A stretch of 13,553 bases of DNA. Source: an uncultured bacterium (GTDB lineage: Bacteria > Actinomycetota > Actinomycetes > S36-B12). The position numbers and the translations under genes were made by a program. The stretch covers positions 1 through 13,553 of the forward strand of contig CAJAKT010000569.1 of assembly GCA_903940375.1 (NCBI GenBank), read 5' to 3'. The notes under the pieces were generated by a model. It ran no database searches, was not told the origin of the DNA, and saw nothing but the letters and a program-made list of their open reading frames with translations. Below are positions 1 to 6,559 of this stretch, piece by piece; within the stretch, counting starts at the first letter, position 1, and each line of letters starts with the position of its first letter.

Positions 1-1193
1 ACCTTGACCTCCTCCTTGCCGGTGATCTTGCCCTTCTTGACCACATTGCCCCAGAAGTCGTGGGCGAAGGACGAACTGGCCGCGAGGGTGAGCCCGGCGA
101 CCACGGCGAGGATCGTGGCGAACGCGATGGCGGAGATCGTCGCCATCATGATGGTGCCGCCGGTCGTACCCGCACCGCCGCCGAGAACCTGAGCCAGCTG
201 CGGCGCCGCCGCATTGCCGGCCTTGTCCGCTGACGTGATCGTCGAGGCGCCCACCAGTGCTGCAGCACCGAAGCCGAGGAACATCGTCATCAGGTAGAAC
301 CCCCCGATGATGCCGATCGCCCAGTTGACGCTTGTGCGGGCGGCCCTGGCCGTCGGGACCGTGTAGAAGCGGGTGAGGATGTGCGGCAGCCCGGCCGTGC
401 CCAGCACCAGGGCCATGCCCAGCGAGAACAGGTCGACGGGGTTCGTGTACTTGTTGCCCGGGCTGAGGTAGTCGGGATTGCCCGACCCCGCCGTCGCAGC
501 ATCCATCATGCTCGACATGTTGAAGCCGAACTTCAGGCCGACCATCACCGAGATCAGGAGGGTTCCGCCGAGCAGCAGCACGGCCTTGATGATCTGCACC
601 CAGGTCGTCGCCTTCATGCCGCCGATGAGTACGTAGCTGATCATCAGTGCGCCGACCACGACGATCGTCAGGCTCTTGCCCAGCGGGTCGGTGACCCCCA
701 GGAGCAATGACACCAACGCACCTGCGCCGGCCATCTGTGCGAGCAGGTAGAACAGCGAGACGGTCACGGTCGAGATGGCTGCGGCCGTGCGAACCGGACG
801 CTGGCGCAGCCGGAAGGCCAGAACGTCAGCCATCGTGAACTTCCCTGCGTTACGCAGTGGCTCGGCCACGAACAGCAGCACGACAAGGTAGGCAACGAGG
901 AATCCAACGCTGTACAGGAAGCCGTCGTATCCGTAGAGGGCGATCAGACCGGTGATGCCCAGGAACGACGCGGCGGACATGTAGTCACCTGAGATGGCGA
1001 CGCCGTTCTGAATCCCGCTGATGGAGCGACCGGCTGCATAGAAGTCCTCGGCCGTCTTTGTTCGCTTGCCCATGTAGACGGTGATTCCGAGGGTGACGGC
1101 GACGAAGGCGAGGAACAGCGCGATGGACAGAACTCGCTGCCCGCCCTCGACGGCCGGTGCCTCCGTGATGATGGATGTCAGGGTCATGTTCAT
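1..1193 (-). CDS. actP: ActP/MctC-type cation:acetate (monocarboxylate) symporter, C-terminus cut by window edge
   Basis: About 397 codons of a sodium:solute symporter (SSS/SLC5) family protein are visible, starting at ATG 1193 (MNMTLTSIITEAPAVE) and reading open to base 1. ActP proteins are usually 500-550 residues, so roughly the last quarter is missing. The protein is a string of hydrophobic helices. It carries the ActP-like block AISGDYMSAASFLGITGLIA after the first helix, then FTMADVLAFRLR and GLPHILTRFYTVP. Family knowledge says such proteins import acetate, pyruvate or propionate with a cation across the cytoplasmic membrane. Its start overlaps the stop of the upstream DUF485 gene by 4 bp (ATGA), the classic DUF485-ActP pair, so the two are probably translated together. 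The family is clear; the exact substrate is inferred. Confidence 0.93.
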   Translation of the reverse strand, partial: MNMTLTSIITEAPAVEGGQRVLSIALFLAFVAVTLGITVYMGKRTKTAEDFYAAGRSISGIQNGVAISGDYMSAASFLGITGLIALYGYDGFLYSVGFLVAYLVVLLFVAEPLRNAGKFTMADVLAFRLRQRPVRTAAAISTVTVSLFYLLAQMAGAGALVSLLLGVTDPLGKSLTIVVVGALMISYVLIGGMKATTWVQIIKAVLLLGGTLLISVMVGLKFGFNMSSMMDAATAGSGNPDYLSPGNKYTNPVDLFSLGMALVLGTAGLPHILTRFYTVPTARAARTSVNWAIGIIGGFYLMTMFLGFGAAALVGASTITSADKAGNAAAPQLAQVLGGGAGTTGGTIMMATISAIAFATILAVVAGLTLAASSSFAHDFWGNVVKKGKITGKEEVK

Positions 1194-1579
1194 GCCTGCT
1201 GCTCCTTTGTGCCAGCGGCAACGAGCTCGTCGAACTCGGCCTTCAAGAGGTTCGCCTCGGGATCGATGGCGCGGTCTGCGTACCGGGTGTAGAGCCAGGC
1301 GATGAGGAAGGTGGTGACGAACTCGGAGAGGGCGAAGACCATGCCGATGTTGACGGCCCCCCACACAGGTGTGGCCATCCACTCTGGTGCCCAGCCGGCC
1401 GCGATGATCAGCAGGAAGTAGTAGGTCAGGAACACCACGCCCATCGGGAAGATGAAGATCCGATACCGGTGGCGCAGGTCCTGGAACATGGGTGTTCGCT
1501 CGATGACCAGGTACGGGTCATCACCCTGGCCTGTGTCGGGAATGTCGGAGTTCTTGCTCACAGCAGTCACCTCGCTCAT
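1190..1579 (-). CDS. DUF485 family membrane protein (symporter partner)
   Basis: This is a small protein of 129 residues with two predicted membrane helices. The DUF485 signature is clear: FQDLRHRYRIFIFPMGVVF, then MATPVWGAVNIGMVFAL and FLIAWLYTRYADRAIDP. DUF485 genes usually sit directly upstream of actP-like genes (YjcH in E. coli, MctB next to MctC in Corynebacterium). Their role is not settled, but they are thought to assist the symporter. The last codon region overlaps the symporter start by 4 bp. I chose ATG 1579 (MSEVTAVSKN) because it gives a usual DUF485 length. An in-frame GTG at 1612 would add 11 residues, and neither start has a well-spaced Shine-Dalgarno sequence; AGGAG lies about 17 nt before 1579. 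Confidence 0.9.
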   Translation of the reverse strand: MSEVTAVSKNSDIPDTGQGDDPYLVIERTPMFQDLRHRYRIFIFPMGVVFLTYYFLLIIAAGWAPEWMATPVWGAVNIGMVFALSEFVTTFLIAWLYTRYADRAIDPEANLLKAEFDELVAAGTKEQQA

Positions 1580-1612
1580 GTATGTCGCGCCCGGCACTCC
1601 TGCGCGGTGCAC

Positions 1613-1738
1613 GGAGTCTGGTGCGGCGCCAGGGCCTGCGCTAGGGATGTGGCGAGTGCACGCGTTCGTCGGCGGAGCTTTTGCGCTGGAAGGCCGAACA
1701 GCCGCAGAGACAGACCGTGAACGGTCGATTCCTGGCGG
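1613..1738. other. Intercistronic gap with a 6+6 bp dyad
   Basis: The 126 bp between the second DUF485 gene (longest form) and the upstream symporter stop is the only real break in the minus-strand locus. It holds a perfect dyad GACCGT-GA-ACGGTC at 1713-1726, about 13 bp past the symporter stop. It has no U-run, so it is as likely a protein-binding site as a terminator. A separate promoter for the DUF485-actP pair could lie here, but I see no convincing -35/-10 pair. A LytTR target would normally be two direct repeats of about 9 bp, and I could not identify one. Confidence 0.3.
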
Positions 1739-3265
1739 TCAGCGGTTGCGTGCCGTGAATCCCTGTTCGGGCAGCTGCTCGGGAGTGTGCAGCAGGGCGA
1801 GGGTGCGGCGGGTGTGCGGGGGAATCCGGTCAGGAGTCAGAAGCGACACGATGATCGCCACGGCGAAGGCGATCGGCACCGACCAGGCAGCGGGCTCGAT
1901 CAGCAACGTGCCCCACCAGCTGGTGAACGGGCCGAGCAGGAGGGCCGAGGTCACGGCGGTCACGGCAAGGGTTCCGCCGACGATGAGGGCAGCGAGGGCG
2001 CCCGGCACGCTGAGACGGGGCCACCAGATGCCGAGAAGCAGCAGTGGGCAGAAGGTCGAGGCGGCTACGGCGAAGGCCATGGCGACCGTCTCCGCGATAT
2101 TCAGTCGGCCGGCTGCCAGGGCGAGGATCAACGGAACGACGACGGCGATGACCGTGCCCTGACGGAACCGGCGCACGCCCGAGTGCGCCCGCCGTGCTGA
2201 CCGTCCGAACTGCCCCAGCACATCCTGCGACAGGACGCCGGCGACCGATACGGCCAGGCCGCTCGCCGTCGAGAGGAAGGCTGCGAAAGCCCCGGCCGAG
2301 ACGAGCGCCGTCAGGAGTTGCCCCCACGGCCCCGGGACGACGAGTTCGGGCAGAACGAGAACGACGACATCAGCCTGGCCGGTGGCGGCGAGTGCCGGTG
2401 CGTAGGCGCGGCCGAGGGCGCCGATCACGGGAGGGAACAGGTAGAAGGCCGAGAGCAGCATCAGCACGACGAGGGTCGTCCGTCGGGCACTGGCACCGTC
2501 GGGATTCGTGTAGAAGCGGACGAGGATGTGTGGCAGTCCCATGGTGCCGAGGAAGGTCGCGACCACGAGCGAGATCGTGGTGTAGACCGCCAGGTCCCGT
2601 CCCCCGAATCCGCTGAGCGGCACCTGCCAGCCTTCCGTAGCGAAGGCGGGTCCCTCGTCGCGGTACCAGACGACGAGCAGGGTGATGGCCGGAAGGGCGA
2701 TCGCGGTGAGCTTGAACCAGAACTGGAAGGCCTGCACGAAGGTGATCGACCGCATCCCACCGGCGACGACGGAGACGATAACTGCGACGGCCACGACCAG
2801 CTTTCCGACCCAGTCGGGTGCGCCGGTGAGGATGCTCAAGGTGAGGCCTGCACCCTGGAACTGCGGCAGCAGGTAGAGCCAGCCGATGATCACGACGAGT
2901 GCTGCGCTCACGCGGCGCACAGCGAGGGACTCCAGCCGCGCCTCGGCGAAGTCCGGGATCGTGTAAGCACCGGACCGGCGAAGCGGCGCCGCGACGAAGA
3001 GCAGGAGCACGAGGTAGCCGACGGTGTATCCGATGGGGTACCAGAGCATGTCGATGCCGTACAGGTAGACCAGTCCGGCGATACCGAGGAACGAGGCGGC
3101 AGACAGGTACTCCCCGCTGATCGCGGAGGCGTTCCAGAAGGGGGTGACGGTGCGCGATGCGACGAGGAAGTCGGATGTCGATCTCGAGACGCGGGTGCCC
3201 CACAGTCCGATGGCAACGCTCACCAGCGTGATGAGGCCGATCGCGATGACATCTGCATTGCTCAT
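1739..3265 (-). CDS. Second SSS/SLC5-type cation:carboxylate symporter
   Basis: A complete 508-residue symporter of the ActP branch. It begins MSNADVIAIGLITLVSVAIG and carries the block AISGEYLSAASFLGIAGLVY at about residues 48-67, then YTIPDFAEARL and GLPHILVRFYTNPDGASARR, all matching the downstream actP-like gene. Around 13 hydrophobic helices are evident, ending in a short basic tail (PEQGFTARNR). The start ATG overlaps the upstream small-protein stop by 4 bp (ATGA at 3262-3265), so it belongs to the same transcript as the sensor pair and the DUF485-like gene. It is a paralogue of the symporter at the left edge, and the two probably differ in substrate or affinity. Substrate is inferred to be a short carboxylate; the family is certain. 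Confidence 0.93.
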   Translation of the reverse strand: MSNADVIAIGLITLVSVAIGLWGTRVSRSTSDFLVASRTVTPFWNASAISGEYLSAASFLGIAGLVYLYGIDMLWYPIGYTVGYLVLLLFVAAPLRRSGAYTIPDFAEARLESLAVRRVSAALVVIIGWLYLLPQFQGAGLTLSILTGAPDWVGKLVVAVAVIVSVVAGGMRSITFVQAFQFWFKLTAIALPAITLLVVWYRDEGPAFATEGWQVPLSGFGGRDLAVYTTISLVVATFLGTMGLPHILVRFYTNPDGASARRTTLVVLMLLSAFYLFPPVIGALGRAYAPALAATGQADVVVLVLPELVVPGPWGQLLTALVSAGAFAAFLSTASGLAVSVAGVLSQDVLGQFGRSARRAHSGVRRFRQGTVIAVVVPLILALAAGRLNIAETVAMAFAVAASTFCPLLLLGIWWPRLSVPGALAALIVGGTLAVTAVTSALLLGPFTSWWGTLLIEPAAWSVPIAFAVAIIVSLLTPDRIPPHTRRTLALLHTPEQLPEQGFTARNR

Positions 3266-3627
3266 GCGTCGTCCACCAGCACTCGATAGCGCTGCTCGTG
3301 ACGCTCCGCGGCCCGGGTGTAGACCCAGCCGCTGGTGATGATGGCGGGGAACACCCCGGCAGCCAGCACCAGCCAGCCGAGCGGCACGCGTGCGACGGTG
3401 ATGTCCTGCAACTGCGGCACCGCGATGAGCAGGACTGGCACCCCCAGGAGAACGCCGACGGCGAAGGCGCCGGCCGTGAGTGACAGGCGTAGCTGGGCCG
3501 TGATGAGGGAGCGGAGGATCGCATCGTCCGGGCCCGCGTCTGCATTCGCAGCGGCCGTGATGCGTGCCCGTTGCGCGGCCTGCGTTCGCGGATGCGACAC
3601 CCTGACTCGCCGGATCGGCTCGGTCAC
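3262..3627 (-). CDS. DUF485-like two-helix membrane protein
   Basis: From GTG 3627 this is 121 residues (VTEPIRRVRVSHPRTQAAQR). The N-terminal 40 residues are basic and soluble. Two hydrophobic segments follow, LTAGAFAVGVLLGVPVLLIA and LGWLVLAAGVFPAIITSGWV, then YTRAAERHEQRYRVLVDDA. The helix pattern and the WVYTRAAER end resemble DUF485 proteins (compare WLYTRYADR in the other copy), but the core FVFP-type block is poorly kept, so it is a divergent member. The reading frame is open to 3762, but those codons lie inside the response-regulator gene, which ends at 3635. GTG 3627 sits 7 bp after that stop and fits an operon start. Its place directly before a symporter supports a partner role. Confidence 0.8.
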   Translation of the reverse strand: MTEPIRRVRVSHPRTQAAQRARITAAANADAGPDDAILRSLITAQLRLSLTAGAFAVGVLLGVPVLLIAVPQLQDITVARVPLGWLVLAAGVFPAIITSGWVYTRAAERHEQRYRVLVDDA

Positions 3628-3634
3628 CCGGATA

Positions 3635-4429
3635 TCACCGGCCCAGGCGTGCGGAGCGAACGAGCAGGTCGCGCACCGCCCGAGTGTGGCGTCGTGACAC
3701 CTCGAGCTGGTTCTCGCCGATGCCCAGTGACAGCCGTCCGTTGTCGTGGCGGACCTCGTCAATATGCGCGAGGTTCACGATCCAGCTGCGATGGATGCGC
3801 ACGAACCCGGCCGAAGCCCACTCCTCCTCGAGCATCGCAAGCGACACCCGCACCAGATACCTTCCGGACGCCGTGACGAGTCGCGCGTAGTCGCCGTGCG
3901 ACTCGACGAACAGCACGTCGGAACGCTGGATGAAGCGTGTGGTCCCGCCGACGTCGACGGCGATCTTCTCGCTGTCGATGACGATGGGCGCGAGCTGGTC
4001 GGGGATTGCCTCGAGCTCGTGATCGTGGGCGCTCCCCGGCGGTGGTGCGCCGGTGCCACGGGCGATGATGCGGCTGACGGCCTCGTGAATGCGATCGGGA
4101 CGGATCGGCTTGAGCACGTAGTCGATCGCGTCGAGGTCGAAGGCCGCAACCCCGTGCGTGTCATGTGCCGACACGAACACGAACGGTGGGGGGCTCTCGT
4201 ACTTCCGCAGGATCCGTGCCACATCAAGACCGTCGAGTCCTGGCATGCTGATGTCGAGGAACACCGCCGCGACGTCCGTGTCAGTGAGGATTCGCAGGGC
4301 CGCCCCGCCGTCCTCGGCGATGAGAACCTCGCCGACGCGTGCATCCTGCGCGAGCAGCCACGCCAGTTCATCACGGATCGGCGCCTCGTCATCCACGATG
4401 AGGATGCGCAGCGGCTCTGGGGTAGTCAT
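3635..4429 (-). CDS. LytTR-family response regulator
   Basis: A 264-residue two-component response regulator. The receiver domain covers about residues 7-122: acidic pocket D13-D14 in ILIVDDEAP, phospho-acceptor D59 in AVFLDISMPGLDGL, S87 in FVFVSA and K107 in YVLKPIR. After a linker of about 30 residues, a LytTR DNA-binding domain covers about 155-258, with DVLFVESHGDYARLV, FVRIHRSWIVNLAHIDEV and LEVSRRHTRAVRDLL. LytTR proteins bind two direct repeats upstream of their targets. Its ATG overlaps the kinase stop by 4 bp (ATGA at 4426-4429), so it pairs with that kinase, and the DUF485-like and symporter genes follow at once. It probably activates the carboxylate transporter genes when phosphorylated. 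Confidence 0.93.
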   Translation of the reverse strand: MTTPEPLRILIVDDEAPIRDELAWLLAQDARVGEVLIAEDGGAALRILTDTDVAAVFLDISMPGLDGLDVARILRKYESPPPFVFVSAHDTHGVAAFDLDAIDYVLKPIRPDRIHEAVSRIIARGTGAPPPGSAHDHELEAIPDQLAPIVIDSEKIAVDVGGTTRFIQRSDVLFVESHGDYARLVTASGRYLVRVSLAMLEEEWASAGFVRIHRSWIVNLAHIDEVRHDNGRLSLGIGENQLEVSRRHTRAVRDLLVRSARLGR

Positions 4430-5607
4430 ACCCGTACTCCCGGGTGGTACTTGGGGAAGCGAAGAGTGACCGCGGTCCCTGCCTGCGGGGCCGTCTCGAT
4501 GACCAGACCGTACTCGTCGCCGAACACGGTCCGCAGCCGCTCATCGACATTGGCGATGCCGAGTGAATCGGTGCTGACCGTCCCGGCGAGGATGCCGCGG
4601 ATGTGCTCGGGATCGGCTCCGGCACCGTCGTCCTCGATTCGGACGACGCACTCGCTGCCCGCGTCCTCGGCGATGATCGTGACGCGCCCGATCCCTGGTT
4701 TGCGTTCGACCCCGTGCTGGACGGCGTTCTCGACGATCGGCTGAAGGCACAGGAACGGCACCACGACCGCGAGCACCTCGGGCGCCACCCGGACGGTCAC
4801 CTGCAGTCGTTCGCCGAAGCGGGCCCGCTCGAGGGCCAGATAGCGGTTGATCGAGCGAAGCTCCTCGGCCATCGTCGTGAACTGACCGTGCTCCTGCAGC
4901 GAGTAGCGCGTGAAGTCGGCAAAGTCGAGGAGCAGTTCGCGTGCATTGTCCGGGTCGGTGCGCACGTAGGACGCGATCGCCGTCAGGGCGTTGAAGATGA
5001 AGTGCGGGGAGATCTGGGCGCGCAGTGCCTTCACCTCCGCGTTGGCCAAGCGCTGGCGCAACTGGGCAAGTTCGGCGAGCTCCAGTTGCGATGACATCCA
5101 CTCGGCGACTGCGGTCGTCGCGGGCGCGAATGATGGCCCCACGTCGGACCCGTACGCAGCGAGTGTTCCCACGACCTGCGAATCGACGACCAGTGGTGCG
5201 ATGACGGCGACGTGTATCGCGCAGTAGGGATGCCCGCACTGGATGCGCTGGGGGTTCAGCACCTCTGTGCGACCTGTGAGCAGGACATTGCGGGCGTGGC
5301 CTGCGGCCATGGCTCCGTGATGGTCGCCTGGCCCCTCCCAGGCGAGCAGGCTCTCGGTGCTCGTGATCGCGACTGACACGTCGCCGAGGAGCAGCCGCAG
5401 TGGTCGGCTGGCCTGCTGGGCCGTCTCCGGCGTCAGTCCGGCGCGCAGCGCCTGGGCCGCCTGCGCCGCGGTGTGCAGGGTGGCGTAGGTGGTGTCCTCA
5501 GTCAGGGCGCCGAACCCCTGCTCCCTTCGGGTTATCCGCCAGATGGCACCGGCCGGAACGACCACGAGCAACGCCACGGCGAGAAGGATCAGGATCCAGG
5601 ACGGCAC
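4426..5607 (-). CDS. LytS-type sensor histidine kinase with GAF domain
   Basis: 393 residues from GTG 5607. One membrane helix is at residues 3-22 (ILILLAVALLVVVPAG), then a GAF-like sensory region from about 40 to 175. The PF06580 histidine kinase core follows. The phospho-acceptor is H202 in LRAQISPHFIFNALTAI, the N-box is N294 in QPIVENAVQHG, the ATP-lid G1 box is EDDGAG at 325-330, and the second glycine box is SLGIANVDERL at 348-358. The ATPase domain ends at about 385. Kinases of this class in E. coli (BtsS, YpdA) pair with LytTR regulators and respond to pyruvate, which fits the transporters downstream here. The GAF region has an unusual CGHPYC pair (C124, C129). The GTG is 48 bp from the divergent Fic-like gene, so this is the first gene of the minus-strand operon. 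Confidence 0.92.
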   Translation of the reverse strand: MPSWILILLAVALLVVVPAGAIWRITRREQGFGALTEDTTYATLHTAAQAAQALRAGLTPETAQQASRPLRLLLGDVSVAITSTESLLAWEGPGDHHGAMAAGHARNVLLTGRTEVLNPQRIQCGHPYCAIHVAVIAPLVVDSQVVGTLAAYGSDVGPSFAPATTAVAEWMSSQLELAELAQLRQRLANAEVKALRAQISPHFIFNALTAIASYVRTDPDNARELLLDFADFTRYSLQEHGQFTTMAEELRSINRYLALERARFGERLQVTVRVAPEVLAVVVPFLCLQPIVENAVQHGVERKPGIGRVTIIAEDAGSECVVRIEDDGAGADPEHIRGILAGTVSTDSLGIANVDERLRTVFGDEYGLVIETAPQAGTAVTLRFPKYHPGVRV

Positions 5608-5655
5608 GCGCGCGACGCTACCGGTCTGCGAGGGGGCCGTATAGCGTCACCTGCC
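5608..5655. promoter_or_regulatory. Divergent promoter region with TAGCGT dyad
   Basis: The 48 bp between the kinase GTG (minus) and the Fic-like GTG (plus) hold a perfect 7 bp inverted repeat, GACGCTA at 5614-5620 and TAGCGTC at 5642-5648, with 21 bp between the arms. Each arm reads outward as TAGCGT, which fits the actinobacterial -10 pattern TANNNT. On the plus strand the hexamer ends 8 nt before the GTG, and on the minus strand 5 nt before the GTG. That spacing suggests transcripts with no or almost no leader. No clear -35 element is seen on either side. The arms could equally be a dimer operator serving both genes. Confidence 0.45.
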
Positions 5656-6435
5656 GTGACCCACGTTGATTCGCGCTCCGACCCGCTGGCCGTGCTGGCG
5701 AGGGACGAAACAGTTGCCGCCGCGCTCCTCGCCGCCCGCGAGGAGGTCGACGCCCTGCTGTGGCGCCGGGATGTTCGAGGTGCCGCGGCCGAGGTTGCGT
5801 CGGCCTCGATCCAGCGTGGCGCGCGGGATTCCGCGGCTATCGACGGGGCCGATGTCGCTGTGCCGGACGACTCCCCGATGGGTCGCGTCCTTGAGGCGGC
5901 CTTGCGGCTCACGGCGGCGGTTCCGACGCAGGTCGACGTGTTCTCGGCGGCTCCTCTGCAGGCCCTTGCCCAGCTGCACTCCCTCACGGCCTACGGCTTC
6001 TGCTCGGATGATGAGCTGGGCCGGCCGCGGCAGGGCGATGTCGCCGACGATCCACTCAACCTCGGCACGCTGGTGCCTGCCGGTGCGGCTGCGGAGCGGT
6101 TGGCCGGCCTGGCCGGGATGCTGACCACGCCAACCCAGGCACCGGCGCTGCTGGTCGCCGCCATTGCGCACGCCGAACTGGCTGTCCTGCGACCGTTCAC
6201 CTGGGGATCGGGGCTGCTGGCCCGGGCATCGACCCGCCTGGTGCTGGCCGCACGTGGTGTCGATCCGTCGCTCTTCAGCATCCCGGAGCACGGCATGCTC
6301 GAACTCGGTCGGCCCGCCTACGTGAAGGCTCTCCGTGCCTACGCGACCGGCAGCCCCGCCGGAGTGTCGGAGTTCATCGTCTGGCAGGCCACGGCCGTGG
6401 CCATGGGCGCGAAGGCCGTCATCGTCCCATCCTGA
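5656..6435 (+). CDS. Fic-like protein with degenerate catalytic motif (putative pseudo-Fic)
   Basis: 259 residues from GTG 5656 (VTHVDSRSDPLAVLARDETV). The frame is open further upstream, but those codons lie across the divergent kinase start. I read it as a Fic-fold protein. IAHAELAVLRPFTWGSGLLA at 170-189, followed by R190, lines up with the Fic motif HPFx(D/E)GNGRxxR, giving R179-P-F-T-W-G-S-G-L-L-A-R190. The catalytic His is replaced by Arg, Asn by Ser and the inner Arg by Leu. Upstream, SAAIDG at 59-64 matches the inhibitory helix motif (S/T)xxxE(G/N), with Asp for Glu. AMP transfer is therefore unlikely. Homologues beside ssd clusters in other actinobacteria are, from memory, labelled oxidoreductase; nothing here shows a cofactor site. 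The fold is inferred from motif shape only. Confidence 0.75.
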   Translation: MTHVDSRSDPLAVLARDETVAAALLAAREEVDALLWRRDVRGAAAEVASASIQRGARDSAAIDGADVAVPDDSPMGRVLEAALRLTAAVPTQVDVFSAAPLQALAQLHSLTAYGFCSDDELGRPRQGDVADDPLNLGTLVPAGAAAERLAGLAGMLTTPTQAPALLVAAIAHAELAVLRPFTWGSGLLARASTRLVLAARGVDPSLFSIPEHGMLELGRPAYVKALRAYATGSPAGVSEFIVWQATAVAMGAKAVIVPS

Positions 6436-6440
6436 TCCCG

Positions 6441-6494
6441 ACTCCATACCCCAGCGTCAAACCCAGCGCAGTGAATGACGCCGGGGTATGGAGT
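6441..6494. repeat. Left 54 bp palindromic module
   Basis: Two 19 bp arms, ACTCCATACCCCAGCGTCA at 6441-6459 and TGACGCCGGGGTATGGAGT at 6476-6494, are complementary except for one position, around a 16 bp loop. As RNA this is a strong hairpin starting 5 bp after the stop of the Fic-like gene, so it could end that transcript, though there is no U-tract. It also lies in the upstream region of the AbiEi/DUF559 gene and could be its operator. The same 54 bp layout recurs at 7465-7518. Confidence 0.85.
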
Positions 6495-6559
6495 GAGCGA
6501 TATCCACAGGTGTGAAGTTGGGCTGGCGGGCTGGGTGGGGGAATTGGCAGCCTGCCGGT

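Noticed and set aside
1713..1726. GACCGT/ACGGTC dyad as a terminator of the upstream symporter
   Set aside because: The stem is only 6 bp with a 2 nt gap and no T-run; it is kept as a dyad of unknown role.
2318..3289. A 323-codon plus-strand open frame opposite the second symporter
   Set aside because: It is an antisense shadow: rich in Asp, Glu, His, Gln and Gly from reversed hydrophobic codons, with no domain pattern, while the minus strand encodes a clear SSS symporter.
3746..4744. A 332-codon plus-strand open frame across the kinase/regulator junction
   Set aside because: It crosses two well-supported minus-strand genes with intact receiver, LytTR and ATPase motifs, and has no recognisable motifs itself.
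5643..5649. AGCGTCA in the divergent promoter as a fourth piece of the palindrome family
   Set aside because: Only 7 bp are shared with the 19 bp arm and the flanks do not match; chance is enough at this GC content.
6500..6508. DnaA-box-like ATATCCACA as a sign of a replication origin
   Set aside because: It is a single imperfect box with no AT-rich region or box cluster and no dnaA/dnaN/parAB genes nearby.
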